A DNA stretch of 64,000 nucleotides, from positions 157,124 to 221,123 of the forward strand of contig NZ_CVSW01000010.1 in assembly GCF_001180265.1 (NCBI RefSeq), in the 5' to 3' direction. A program made the position numbers and the translations under genes. Source of the DNA: Prochlorococcus marinus. GTDB lineage: Bacteria; Cyanobacteriota; Cyanobacteriia; PCC-6307; Cyanobiaceae. Below are positions 8,241 to 16,477 of the stretch, piece after piece. The notes beneath the pieces are model-generated. The model worked only from the letters and a program-made list of their open reading frames with translations. It made no database searches and was not told the origin of the DNA. Within the stretch, counting starts at the first letter, position 1; each line of letters starts with the position of its first letter.

Positions 8241-8381
8241 TTAATTTTTAGAACTCCTACCTTTTTTTAAGAATGTTTTACTAATTTCTTTTTTTGTTAG
8301 TTGAATGGGTTTTACTAATCCTGAATCACCATGAGTTGGACAATAATAAGTCATAAGCATCCAATTTTTTTCTTGATCCAT
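8241..8381 (-). CDS. 46-residue protein, unknown
   Basis: Minus-strand ATG frame beginning MDQEKNWMLMTYYCPTHGDS and ending in a basic tail (KTFLKKGRSSKN). The CPTHG element could bind a metal together with another group but only one cysteine is present. Unknown function. Confidence 0.4.
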   Translation of the reverse strand: MDQEKNWMLMTYYCPTHGDSGLVKPIQLTKKEISKTFLKKGRSSKN

Positions 8382-8570
8382 AACTAATTACTAATTAAAT
8401 AATGATTAAGTAAATAGGATGAATTTTGAAAAAATTGCTTTTTTTTAAGCTTTTTTTCTTTTTTACTTAATAATTTATAAAAATTTTGAATCTATTCTCA
8501 CAAAATAGATATAAATACGCATGACTTTAAAAAAAAATCCTGCTATTTATTAATAAATTCAAAATTATTC

Positions 8571-8702
8571 ATGTCTCTAGAATCTATATTGATGGTAGTT
8601 GCTCCAATCTGTCTATTTACAGTAGGAGTTATTGTTTTACCTATCCTAGTAAAGCCACGTAAACAATCTGGTTTACCTAAGAGGTATATACGTGGTCTTT
8701 AA
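8571..8702 (+). CDS. 43-residue membrane microprotein
   Basis: MSLESILMVVAPICLF opens a single hydrophobic helix (residues 5-27), followed by a basic cytoplasmic-type tail KPRKQSGLPKRYIRGL. Shape resembles small photosystem subunits, but I cannot match a named one. ATG start. Confidence 0.5.
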   Translation: MSLESILMVVAPICLFTVGVIVLPILVKPRKQSGLPKRYIRGL

Positions 8703-8917
8703 ATTTATTAAGCTTTAAAAAAGAGCAAAGACAATCAGCATAAAAAAGAAATAAATAAAAATTGTTTGGCAAAGATAGTTTTATTTGAAGATTAAATTAA
8801 AATCTTAAAAACTTTATCGCAAAAAAATTTAAAAATTCTTTTCATTATGAGATGCTGTGATGGATAATAGAACATATAAATTCACGTTTATTTAAAAAAT
8901 TCTTAACCAACAAAAAT

Positions 8918-10084
8918 TTGAGTAATATAAAATTTTCTGGTCTCAAAGGCCAAGCGCTTGTAATAAAGGATAAAGATATTCCAAGCATAAAAGAATTTCA
9001 GGATGTTATCCCAGATCACTACTTTAGGTGCAATACCAAAACTTCTTTGAGGTATCTTTTACAATCAGCTTTCATTCAATCATTAGTTATTGCAATAGGG
9101 TTATCTATTCCATTTACCCCAAAAATGATCCCAATTTGGATAATTTACGCATTAATATCAGGTACCACTGCAATGGGATTCTGGGTAATTGCCCATGAAT
9201 GTGGGCATGGGGCATTCTCTAAAAACAAAACATTGGAATCTGTAACTGGTTATTTACTACATTCATTACTTCTGGTGCCTTATTTTTCTTGGCAGCGTTC
9301 TCATGCAGTTCATCATCGATTCACGAATAACATAACTAATGGAGAAACTCACGTCCCTTTAGTTATTAAAGGGAACGGAGTTACAGAAAAAGTTGGAGGA
9401 GAAAAAGAATTACATTTTTCAAATTCCTTAGGTAAGAAAAATTATGGAATTCTTCAACTTGTTTTACATCTAATATTAGGCTGGCCTGCTTATTTACTTA
9501 CTGGAAGTACAGGAGGTGTTAAATATGGCACTTCAAACCATTTTTGGCCAATTAAACCATTTTCTAAAACATTATGGCCATCAGTATGGGCCAAGAAAGT
9601 TTGGATATCAGATATTGGAGTAGGTTTGACATTAGTGGGCATTGTTTATTTAGTTTTCAAGTATGGATTATTTCCAGTAATTACTCTGTATTTTGGCCCT
9701 TTATTAGTGGTTAATTGTTGGCTAGTAGTTTATACATGGCTTCATCATACAGATTCAGATGTGCCTCATCTTTCAAATACGGAATTTTCCTTTATGAGAG
9801 GAGCATTTCTATCTATTGATAGGCCTTACGGTAGAGTCCTTAATTTTCTTCACCATAATATAGGTTCCAGCCATGTCGTTCATCATGTATGTCCAACGAT
9901 CCCTCATTATCATGCAAAAAAGGCAACTGTCTTAATTAAAAAAGCCTTTAAAAAAGCATATCTTTTTAATCCTGATCCAATACACAAAGCTTTATGGAAT
10001 ATTGCCTGCAATTGCGTTGCTGTTAAGTCAGACATCAAGAGAGGAAGATATATATGGCAATCTTCATACAAAAATGATGGATAA
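8918..10084 (+). CDS. Fatty acid desaturase, omega-6/omega-3 (DesA-like) type
   Basis: A 388-residue membrane di-iron desaturase. Histidine boxes: HECGH (93-97), HAVHH (129-133) and HVVHH (319-323), with PTIPHYHA after the last, the arrangement of plant/cyanobacterial delta-12 and omega-3 acyl-lipid desaturases. It would introduce a second or third double bond into membrane glycerolipid chains, with ferredoxin as donor. The start is TTG at 8918; the first 45 residues are a soluble cytoplasmic lead. With the desaturase at 6256 it gives the cell two related enzymes, consistent with thylakoid lipid adjustment. Distinction between DesA and DesB activity is not possible by eye. Confidence 0.85.
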   Translation: MSNIKFSGLKGQALVIKDKDIPSIKEFQDVIPDHYFRCNTKTSLRYLLQSAFIQSLVIAIGLSIPFTPKMIPIWIIYALISGTTAMGFWVIAHECGHGAFSKNKTLESVTGYLLHSLLLVPYFSWQRSHAVHHRFTNNITNGETHVPLVIKGNGVTEKVGGEKELHFSNSLGKKNYGILQLVLHLILGWPAYLLTGSTGGVKYGTSNHFWPIKPFSKTLWPSVWAKKVWISDIGVGLTLVGIVYLVFKYGLFPVITLYFGPLLVVNCWLVVYTWLHHTDSDVPHLSNTEFSFMRGAFLSIDRPYGRVLNFLHHNIGSSHVVHHVCPTIPHYHAKKATVLIKKAFKKAYLFNPDPIHKALWNIACNCVAVKSDIKRGRYIWQSSYKNDG

Positions 10085-10203
10085 AAAACACAATAAGCAT
10101 CAATTCTTTATCACTTTAATTTACGCAAATCTGAAAAAAATATAAAAGAATTAGCAATATTAAACTTTTCATCTTAGAAAATACTCATAAGCTTAGAAAT
10201 TCT

Positions 10204-10365
10204 ATGAGTGGCGACAATCTACATGGTAAACAGCCTATTAAATTTTACTCGGAAAAAATAACACTTACAAAAATTGAATTATTAGAAAGACAGTTGAGTT
10301 TAGGCGAAAAAATTTCAGATTTAGATCAAAAGCATAAAGAATGGAGCAAAAAACTATCAGGTTGA
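10204..10365 (+). CDS. 53-residue helical protein, unknown
   Basis: A soluble, charged protein with a heptad-like helix KIELLERQLSLGEKISDLDQ and a basic end (KHKEWSKKLSG). ATG start. Likely a small coiled coil. Convergent with the DUF938 gene. No family recognised. Confidence 0.5.
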   Translation: MSGDNLHGKQPIKFYSEKITLTKIELLERQLSLGEKISDLDQKHKEWSKKLSG

Positions 10366-10416
10366 TCATCTAATAAGATGAATTTTAAAAACTTATTGAT
10401 ATTTGTATTTGCCTTA

Positions 10417-11034
10417 TCAAGAAACTTTTCTGTAAATTATTGAAAAATTATTTGCAGGCATACTAATAATATCCTCTTGAAAAAAACCATTTTTCTTACT
10501 CTCATCACAAACTTCCTCAAGATTTTTAATACCCCAAAGATCATTTTGCATTTTTAATGAATTATCGAAAAAATAATTACTTTCACTTGTATGCTTATTA
10601 CAAATTTTAAATGGCCCATACAAAATCAAAAATTGTCCCTTATTCAGTAATTTTCCTGATTCTCTAAAGAGTGCTTCAGTACAAGACCACTCTGATACAT
10701 GAATCATATTTATAGAGACTATTCCTTGCAAAGAATTAGCTAATATCAATGGAATTTTCCAAGGAATTTTTTCTACATCAATCTCTAGAGGCTGGGGCAT
10801 TTTCTTAGATAGGTCTTCATACTCAATCCAAGAACTTATACTTTTTCTATGCACTAATTCTGGGTCACTTGTTTGCCAAATTATTCCAGGAAATCGTTTT
10901 TGAAAAAACACTCCATGTTCACCGCTACCACTCCCGATTTCCAATACTGAACCTTTTTTTATAATTCTGGATAGTACATCACCAATGCAGTCTCTATTTC
11001 TTTGAGTTGCCGGAAAAAAAATTCTGTTATCCAA
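10417..11034 (-). CDS. DUF938 family SAM-dependent methyltransferase-like protein
   Basis: A 205-residue protein. The start FFPATQRNRDCIGDVL and the glycine loop VLEIGSGSGEHGVFFQ (29-44) are the DUF938 signature, followed by an acidic motif II region (WQTSDPE), a motif IV-like SINMIHVSEW and FLILYGPF. The fold is class I methyltransferase binding S-adenosylmethionine; the methyl acceptor of this family is unknown. Typical family length is about 200, so it is complete. ATG start. Confidence 0.85.
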   Translation of the reverse strand: MDNRIFFPATQRNRDCIGDVLSRIIKKGSVLEIGSGSGEHGVFFQKRFPGIIWQTSDPELVHRKSISSWIEYEDLSKKMPQPLEIDVEKIPWKIPLILANSLQGIVSINMIHVSEWSCTEALFRESGKLLNKGQFLILYGPFKICNKHTSESNYFFDNSLKMQNDLWGIKNLEEVCDESKKNGFFQEDIISMPANNFSIIYRKVS

Positions 11035-11084
11035 AATTAAAAAAAATTTGGTGCTTCAGTAAAAAAATAATTCTAAAATCATAA

Positions 11085-11249
11085 TTATTTAACCTTTCTC
11101 AATTTAGGAGTCTTAAAAAACATTATTTTAAGGCTAAAAAATAATATTGAAATTGTAAGAGCAGGCAAGATATAAAGTATTAAATCAGAACTCATTAAAG
11201 AAGGAATCCTTCCAAAAAATAAGTGCATGTAGTAAGTCTCTAATGACAT
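11085..11249 (-). CDS. 54-residue membrane microprotein
   Basis: Minus-strand ATG frame, MSLETYYMHLFFGR then one long hydrophobic helix (residues 21-45) and a basic tail KTPKLRKVK. It lies 50 bases upstream of the DUF938 start on the same strand and could be cotranscribed. Unknown. Confidence 0.45.
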   Translation of the reverse strand: MSLETYYMHLFFGRIPSLMSSDLILYILPALTISILFFSLKIMFFKTPKLRKVK

Positions 11250-11335
11250 AAATTCATATATTTCTAATTTATTAATAGCAATTATTTGAATTCTAAAAAC
11301 TACTTTTTTCTCAAAACCAAAATTATTAAAAAAAA

Positions 11336-11376
11336 AGAGTCAACCTGTATCCCTACTAGCTGACTCTTATACATAT
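11336..11376 (-). terminator. Rho-independent-type hairpin on minus strand
   Basis: AAGAGTCA and TGACTCTT form an 8-bp stem around an 18-base loop; on the minus strand the hairpin is followed by an unbroken run of T. No minus-strand coding gene ends nearby (the closest upstream one is the hli at 12.5 kb), so it may end an unannotated minus-strand transcript. The 359-base stretch 11250-11608 around it also has CCTC/GAGG half-sites at 11392-11415 but no gene. Confidence 0.5.
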
Positions 11377-11608
11377 TTTAATTTAAATTACCTCTAAATG
11401 AGGAAATACCTCTAAACAAATAAGGTAAAAAGTTTATATTTTTTCCAAACTTAAAAAATCAGAACATAAATCAAAATATTTATAATGTATATTTCGACAC
11501 ATATATGTAGCATTTTTAAAATTTACTGACAAAAAAGGTAAATATCTCTGATTTTCTTTACATTGTTAAATAAATATGTTATATTTGTTTACAAATTACT
11601 TAAACAAA

Positions 11609-11716
11609 ATGACTCCAGAAGCAGAACGTTTTAATGGTTGGGCAGCAATGTTAGGTTTCGTTGCAGCAGTAGGTGCTTACGTAACAACAGGTCAAATCAT
11701 TCCAGGCTGGTTCTAA
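11609..11716 (+). CDS. hli: High-light-inducible protein, minimal 35-residue form
   Basis: Encodes a single chlorophyll-binding-type helix: AERFNGWAAMLGFVAAVGAY then TTGQIIPGWF. ExxNGxxAMxGF is the ELIP/Hli/LHC signature, with Glu and Asn as pigment ligands and Arg for the salt bridge. Hli proteins sit in thylakoids, bind chlorophyll and carotenoid, and protect photosystems in high light. At 35 residues it lacks the usual N-terminal extension. Its stop overlaps the next hli start by one base (TAATG), so both are one operon. ATG start. Confidence 0.92.
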   Translation: MTPEAERFNGWAAMLGFVAAVGAYVTTGQIIPGWF

Positions 11717-11856
11717 TGAAAAATAACGAACCAAAAATAGTTGAAAAAGAAAAAATCGTTGCTGAAAAGCTTAACGGTCGATTCGCGATGTTAGGTTTTG
11801 TTGCCCTAGTTGGAGCATATTTAACTACAGGCCAAATCATTCCAGGATTTATCTAA
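11716..11856 (+). CDS. hli: High-light-inducible protein, 46 residues
   Basis: Charged N-terminus (KNNEPKIVEKEKIVAEK) followed by LNGRFAMLGFVALVGAYL and TTGQIIPGFI, the Hli helix with the ExxNGRxAM signature. The C-terminal 20 residues are nearly identical to the preceding Hli, so the pair arose by tandem duplication. The frame is open upstream to 11638, but the ATG that overlaps the previous stop is the sensible start. Followed by a strong terminator. Confidence 0.93.
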   Translation: MKNNEPKIVEKEKIVAEKLNGRFAMLGFVALVGAYLTTGQIIPGFI

Positions 11857-11883
11857 TATAGATTATTTACTTTTTTTTAGATG

Positions 11884-11913
11884 GCCTAATTTAAATTAAA
11901 TTAGGCTTTTTTT
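11884..11913 (+). terminator. Rho-independent terminator of the hli pair
   Basis: GCCTAATTT and AAATTAGGC form a perfect 9-bp stem with a 5-base loop, followed directly by seven T. It lies 28 bases after the second hli stop. The rest of the 404-base gap to 12260 is AT-rich and holds no further gene I can support. Confidence 0.85.
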
Positions 11914-12260
11914 ATGGAATTTTTTATGATAAATAAATGGTCTTTATCAGTTGAAGTTTAAACAATTCAATTTCGAACAAAAAAATTTACTGAAATTCAA
12001 AATAAAAACACTAACTCATTTCCAAAAATTAGATTCAAAGTTTTTTTGTTTCAAGCTATTTTGCAACTTGCACGATAGGTTGGAAAAATTTTTTGACTGA
12101 TTATTAAAACTAAATTGGTGGGAAACGACTAAAGCTGAGGAAAAAATGAAAATATTAAATTTCATTTTAAAAAGAAATATTAATTTGGTTAATCTTCTTA
12201 TTTAAAACTGAAAATTATTTATTTATTGATGCTATCTTTATCAAATAATTTGAGGATTTA

Positions 12261-12389
12261 ATGAGAGTAAAGCTTGAACCGGAAACAGCATTTATTGGCA
12301 AGAAGTTTGTTTATATATTTCTAGGAATAATATTTAGTCTAAATGCTGTAACTTTTATCTGGTTTTTCTTATTTTCAAATTTAAAGTAA
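12261..12389 (+). CDS. 42-residue membrane microprotein
   Basis: MRVKLEPETAFIGKKF followed by a hydrophobic helix (residues 16-39) rich in Phe. A GAGGATTTA ribosome-binding stretch precedes the ATG. Lies between the tandem hli pair and the opposite-strand hli, so a photosynthetic-membrane role is possible by location only. Confidence 0.55.
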   Translation: MRVKLEPETAFIGKKFVYIFLGIIFSLNAVTFIWFFLFSNLK

Positions 12390-12460
12390 GATTTAAATTT
12401 TCATTCAAAAGATTTAAAAATATAGCTTAAACAAAAAGTGAATAAAAAATTATTTAGGTA

Positions 12461-12667
12461 TTAAAAAATTCCTGGTATGATCTGACCTGTTGTTACATAG
12501 GCACCTAATAGTGCAACAAAACCAACCATAGCCCACCTGCCATTTACTTTTTCTGCATTTTGAGGATACCCATCGTAAGATACAGATTCGTCAATATATG
12601 GTCTAGTTTCGGATGGAAACATATTTTGTCTTCCACCTGATTCTGTAGTAACTCCTGAATTAGACAT
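12461..12667 (-). CDS. hli: High-light-inducible protein, 68 residues
   Basis: The N-terminal 37 residues are polar and probably stromal/cytoplasmic; the C-terminal helix NAEKVNGRWAMVGFVALLGA and TTGQIIPGIF carry the Hli/LHC signature with the Glu and Asn pigment ligands and the Arg-Trp pair. The terminal decapeptide matches the two hli genes 0.7 kb away. ATG start on the minus strand. Thylakoid photoprotection by family. Confidence 0.93.
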   Translation of the reverse strand: MSNSGVTTESGGRQNMFPSETRPYIDESVSYDGYPQNAEKVNGRWAMVGFVALLGAYVTTGQIIPGIF

Positions 12668-12902
12668 TTGGATAAATATAATTGTTAACTAAAGTAACAC
12701 AAATATTAACTTATGTAAACAAAAATTTCCAATAATCTTCCTCTGAGTATTTATGTTAAGGGACAGAATGTGACATTTCTGCTTGAAAAATCAACAAGGC
12801 ACTTTTTAAAAAAACAAATTACTTTTTATCAAAATCGCAATCAATAATTAAAAATAAGCATTTATACTCACAGTAAGTAATTTTACTCACTAGAATATTA
12901 AG

Positions 12903-12995
12903 TAGCATTTAGGAAGTGCTTTGCTGGTTAAATCAGAAAATCTGAATTAACTAGGTCGTCATGAGCTTGCCGGTGGGATACTTGCAGGCTCTTTC
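12903..12995 (+). ncRNA. Candidate two-hairpin small RNA
   Basis: In a 460-base gap without genes (12668-13127). Hairpin A (12926-12952) pairs GTTAA-A-TCAGA with TCTGA-A-TTAAC around AAA; hairpin B (12963-12991) pairs GAGCTTGC with GCAGGCTC (one G-U). A TAGAAT box at 12891-12896 could be a -10 element. GC content is clearly above the surroundings. No known Yfr or housekeeping RNA recognised; the T run after hairpin B is weak. Confidence 0.4.
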
Positions 12996-13127
12996 AAATT
13001 TTAAAAGCAAAAAAATATACTAAGAATAAAGATAATTATTTTACGTATTGAATAAAATCTTTAAGATTACCAACTAATGCCAAAGATTTATTTATTTGCT
13101 AAATAGAAAATAGACTGAACAAAATGT

Positions 13128-13229
13128 ATGTCTTTAGATTTTATTCTCATACCATCTTGTATTTTGATTATTCTATTTCTTTTAAATCGAGAAAATATGA
13201 TCTACAAAAAAAATCAAAAAGTTAAATAA
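13128..13229 (+). CDS. 33-residue membrane microprotein
   Basis: MSLDFILIPSCILIILFLLN forms one membrane helix followed by a basic tail (YKKNQKVK). An overlapping frame six bases upstream is also open but has no membrane or other pattern. Function unknown. Confidence 0.35.
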   Translation: MSLDFILIPSCILIILFLLNRENMIYKKNQKVK

Positions 13230-13355
13230 TATTATTATCCTAATAAAGCTTAATACTAAAGTAAAGATCTAGAGATCTTACTACTTATTTTTTTTTGCTT
13301 ACAAATAAGAATTTTCAAACAAATATTTTTAATTAAGTTTAAAAACCTTAGAGAA

Positions 13356-13386
13356 TATAGTCAGGAAACTATACCAACTTTTTTTC
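13356..13386 (+). terminator. Hairpin plus T run, candidate terminator
   Basis: TATAGT (13356-13361) pairs with ACTATA (13368-13373), followed five bases later by seven T. No annotated gene ends just upstream, so it may end a small RNA or the 13128 transcript. Stem is short and AT-rich. Confidence 0.3.
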
Positions 13387-13448
13387 TTAAAATTAATTTG
13401 TCCCAATATAGTTTTGCGTTGTTAATCTGATTTAGTTTTCGTTGGCAG

Positions 13449-13507
13449 TGAATGCAACTACATTCCTGAATGAAAGTTTTATTGTTCATTCCTAAACCCT
13501 TTTTTTT
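13449..13507 (+). promoter_or_regulatory. Alternating GAATG/CATTC hairpins with terminator-like end
   Basis: Four blocks alternate: GAATG (13450-13454), CATTC (13461-13465), GAATGAA (13468-13474) and TTCATTC (13485-13491), the last pair followed by CCTAAACCC and eight T. Blocks 2 and 3 can also pair, so two exclusive folds exist, one being a terminator. It lies 170 bases before the LptF/LptG gene and could be an attenuator or the end of a small RNA. The gap 13230-13675 has no coding gene. Confidence 0.35.
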
Positions 13508-13675
13508 AAGAAACCAAATTTTTTTTTGTTTAGCAAGTATTTATAAATTGTTTATTTGTTCATCTATAAGTTCGATTATTAAAAATTTTCTTCTTAACCA
13601 ACAACTCTATATTGGTCTCTATATCATTGATATTTTATAATGTTTAAAAGATAGCTCAAATTAAATAAATTTCTT

Positions 13676-14881
13676 TTGAAACTTTCAAATCAATCATTAA
13701 TTGAAAAATATATAAAAAAAATATTTTACCCTTGGTATTCATTACCTCTAATAGATAGATGGTTATTAGGGCAAATAATACCTCCTATGATATTTGCAAT
13801 TACTGCATTTACTGTAATTTCATTATCTGTTGGGGTAATGTTCGATCTCATAAGAAAAATAGTTGAGTATGGCTTACCACTATTAAAAGCTTTACAAGCT
13901 TTGATTTATAGCCTTCCTAGTTTTTTAGTTTTATCATTTCCAATGGCAGTTTTATTAGCCACACTATTATCTTATGGAAAAATATCGGCTAATTCTGAAT
14001 TATTAGCTTTAAGGTCATTAGGGATTTCAACTCCTCGAATTATAGCTCCAGCTATTGCAGTTTCAATATTCATGACAGGATTAACTTTTTATTTCAATGA
14101 TAATTTAGTTCCTACTAGTAATAAGCTTGCTGAATCTACCTTAAGATCAGGAATAGGAAGTTCTTTTACTAAAGGTAAAAGTAAAAATAACATTATTTTT
14201 TCTAGAAAGGGTTCAAGAATAGATACTTCTACTAACAAATCAACAAAAGTAAATACATTCTTAACTCATATTTTCTATGCTTCTAGGTTTGAAAACAATA
14301 TTATGAAAGAAGTTACAGTTTTAGACTTTACAAGAAAAAATATAAAACAGATACTTACTGCAAATAGTGCTACCTTCGATAAAGATAATTCTTCTTGGAT
14401 ATTCAAGGATGGCAATATGGTTTCCACTGACGCGTTAGGACAAACAACAAACATTAATTTCAAACAATATATCTATCCTTTCGTTGAAGGTCCATTAGAT
14501 CTTGCAAAAGTCCCAAAAGATGCAAACGATATGTCTTTAAAAGAAGCTTTAGAGGCTGAAATAATATATAAAAAGATAGGCAATCTTAAGGAGATTAGAA
14601 AAATTCAAGTACGAATTCAAGAAAAATTTACTTTACCTTGTGCATGTTTGGTTTTTGGATTCATAGGTAGTATTTTAGGATCTAACTCTAATTTAAGATC
14701 TTCAAAAAGTCAGGGTTTTGGATTGAGTGTAATTCTGATATTGGTTTATTATGTGATGTCATTTGTATGCAGTTCTTTCGGCGTTAAAGGATTACTTCCT
14801 CCAATAATTGCAGCTTGGTTTCCGGTGGTAATTTCTTTAGGAAGTGGTTTTTATTTTTTAAGAAAATCAAGCTATCTATAA
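13676..14881 (+). CDS. LptF/LptG (YjgP/YjgQ) family permease
   Basis: A 401-residue inner-membrane protein. WLLGQIIPPMIFAITAFTVI and the following spans (about residues 30-115) plus three C-terminal spans (about 315-400) flank a periplasmic domain of around 180 residues, the YjgP/YjgQ layout. In Gram-negative bacteria LptF and LptG form with LptB the ABC extractor that moves lipopolysaccharide to the Lpt bridge; cyanobacteria often keep one homologue. The element SELLALRSLGIS is the coupling-helix region contacting LptB. TTG start. No lptB in the window. Confidence 0.88.
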   Translation: MKLSNQSLIEKYIKKIFYPWYSLPLIDRWLLGQIIPPMIFAITAFTVISLSVGVMFDLIRKIVEYGLPLLKALQALIYSLPSFLVLSFPMAVLLATLLSYGKISANSELLALRSLGISTPRIIAPAIAVSIFMTGLTFYFNDNLVPTSNKLAESTLRSGIGSSFTKGKSKNNIIFSRKGSRIDTSTNKSTKVNTFLTHIFYASRFENNIMKEVTVLDFTRKNIKQILTANSATFDKDNSSWIFKDGNMVSTDALGQTTNINFKQYIYPFVEGPLDLAKVPKDANDMSLKEALEAEIIYKKIGNLKEIRKIQVRIQEKFTLPCACLVFGFIGSILGSNSNLRSSKSQGFGLSVILILVYYVMSFVCSSFGVKGLLPPIIAAWFPVVISLGSGFYFLRKSSYL

Positions 14882-14885
14882 TTTT

Positions 14886-15470
14886 TTAAATATTATCTAT
14901 TCTTTTATAACCATACCAATCAGGATTATTAGTTTCTTCAAAAAAATTATTTTCTAAAGTTAATTCTATTTTCCAATTACCTATTCTTTGTATAAGTTTA
15001 CAATCATCACATCCAAATAATATGTTTAGAGAAGCAATATCATCTTTGTGCTTTTTTTTACAGCCCATAAGCCAATTAGATTTAGCTATATTTTTTGCCT
15101 CTAATTTACTTGAAGCCACAACTAAACCAAATTGATGCATTTCTTGCATAGAACTTGGACTATAGCCTCCAATATTGACAAACCATAAATTCTTTTTGGA
15201 ATTATTTCCATTAAAAAATTTATTATTTTTAAATTTTTTATCGTCTATATTTATTAAATTTATCTTATAACCATCTACATAATTTATTTTTTTGTAGCTA
15301 TCAATATGTAATCCTTCAATGTTTCCAAACCAATCCTTTTTTAATACATCATATGTTTCCTCAATTCTTGAGGCAACAACCCATCTAACATCGTGAAGTT
15401 CTACATTTGCCTTTTTAGCTCTTCCGCCAAGAACTACTAAAAAAAGATAAGATTCTTCTATTGACTTCAC
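14886..15470 (-). CDS. DUF1543 family protein
   Basis: A 194-residue protein with two copies of the DUF1543 module: LFLVVLGGRAKKANVELHD (about 9-27) and LWFVNIGGYSPSSMQEMHQ (about 95-113), each followed by VASxxEE/KLEAK. The Gly-Gly turn and EL/EMH element mark both halves. Family function is unknown. Convergent with the LptF/LptG gene, 4 bases apart. ATG start. Confidence 0.85.
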   Translation of the reverse strand: MKSIEESYLFLVVLGGRAKKANVELHDVRWVVASRIEETYDVLKKDWFGNIEGLHIDSYKKINYVDGYKINLINIDDKKFKNNKFFNGNNSKKNLWFVNIGGYSPSSMQEMHQFGLVVASSKLEAKNIAKSNWLMGCKKKHKDDIASLNILFGCDDCKLIQRIGNWKIELTLENNFFEETNNPDWYGYKRIDNI

Positions 15471-15594
15471 TTTAAAAAAATTTCTTGTTATTAATGAAAA
15501 ATTTATTTTAAGAAATAACTATTCTTAAGTTTTAGAAATGTTTAAAAATAAAGAAATATTTTAAAAGTACTTATTCATAACATCCAATAATTTA

Positions 15595-15738
15595 TTAATT
15601 AAACCAACCTTTTTTCTTTGATTTAACTTTTGGTGAAGTCTGAATCTTAGGCTCTTCGTCTACTCTACCTTTAATAATCATTAGGGGAACTATTGCCCAT
15701 AATGCTAAAAATAATATCCAGAATAGGTAAATGTTCAT
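15595..15738 (-). CDS. 47-residue membrane microprotein
   Basis: MNIYLFWILFLALWAIVPLM begins directly with a hydrophobic helix, followed by IIKGRVDEEPKIQ and a very basic end (KVKSKKKGWFN). Minus strand, ATG. Likely single-pass inner or thylakoid membrane peptide of unknown role. Confidence 0.5.
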   Translation of the reverse strand: MNIYLFWILFLALWAIVPLMIIKGRVDEEPKIQTSPKVKSKKKGWFN

Positions 15739-15934
15739 ATTATTAGAAATTAATAAAATCATAATAAAATTAATTAAATATGATTCGTGAGTTTCTTTTT
15801 AAAGTTCTAATTTAGATGTATAATCTATTATTTATTTTTAAAAAAACTAAAAAATGGCTAATAAATTTTATATAAATAATGAGTTTGCGTAAAAATTTTT
15901 AAAAAGTAAAAATTTGAATTATTATCAGGCAATG

Positions 15935-15987
15935 AAAAAAATCGCACTCGACAAAACCACTGCTTTGCTTCAGGATGAGTAGAGTGC
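15935..15987 (-). terminator. Minus-strand hairpin with T7 tail
   Basis: GCACTC (15944-15949) pairs with GAGTGC (15982-15987); read on the minus strand the stem is followed by GA and seven T. The 32-base loop (GC-richer than its surroundings) contains further short complementary blocks. No coding gene ends here, so it may be the 3' end of a minus-strand small RNA in the gap 15739-16078. Confidence 0.35.
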
Positions 15988-16078
15988 ATTACTATAATGA
16001 CACGATAAAAATTTTTTCGTGAATATTTTAAATTAACCTAATTTTTATCTAGAATTAATTTAGTGGAGTTAAAGATAA

Positions 16079-16234
16079 TTGAAAAAATGTGATTTATGTA
16101 ATAAACCAGATAAAGTTCAATACAGAGTTAAATCTATAATTCACAGAGACTGGATTTTTTGTTGTAAAGAATGTTGGAATATTATTTCTAAACATAATAA
16201 TTATTCATATGGTGGCACAAGAAAGTCAAAATAA
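16079..16234 (+). CDS. Small zinc-ribbon-like protein
   Basis: A 51-residue protein with CDLC near the N-terminus (Cys 4 and 7) and FCCKEC (Cys 28, 29, 32), giving a CxxC...CxxC metal site across a strand-rich middle (VQYRVKSIIHRDWIF). This is the classic pattern of a minimal zinc ribbon of nucleic-acid-binding or zinc-carrier type. TTG start, preceded by TGGAG 15 bases upstream. Function unknown. Confidence 0.6.
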   Translation: MKKCDLCNKPDKVQYRVKSIIHRDWIFCCKECWNIISKHNNYSYGGTRKSK

Positions 16235-16477
16235 TAAAAAATTAAAATCTTAGAAATGTAAAAATTACGTTAAATTTGAACATGATAATTAATGATGATT
16301 TATGAGATAAACCAACAAAATTACTTTCTTTTTTTTTGATTTATCTTTTTAATGTACTTTTAAATAGTTCTTTCTTATTTTGCCAAAACAAACTTTATTG
16401 TTATTTAGTATGGTTTGATAATGATTTAAAAAAAACTAAGATTAATTTTAAAAATAAAAAATCATTAAATTCTCTTT

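Noticed and set aside
11638..11715. Upstream extension of the second hli gene to a TTG
   Set aside because: The extension is the first hli gene read out of frame; the ATG overlapping its stop gives a normal Hli.
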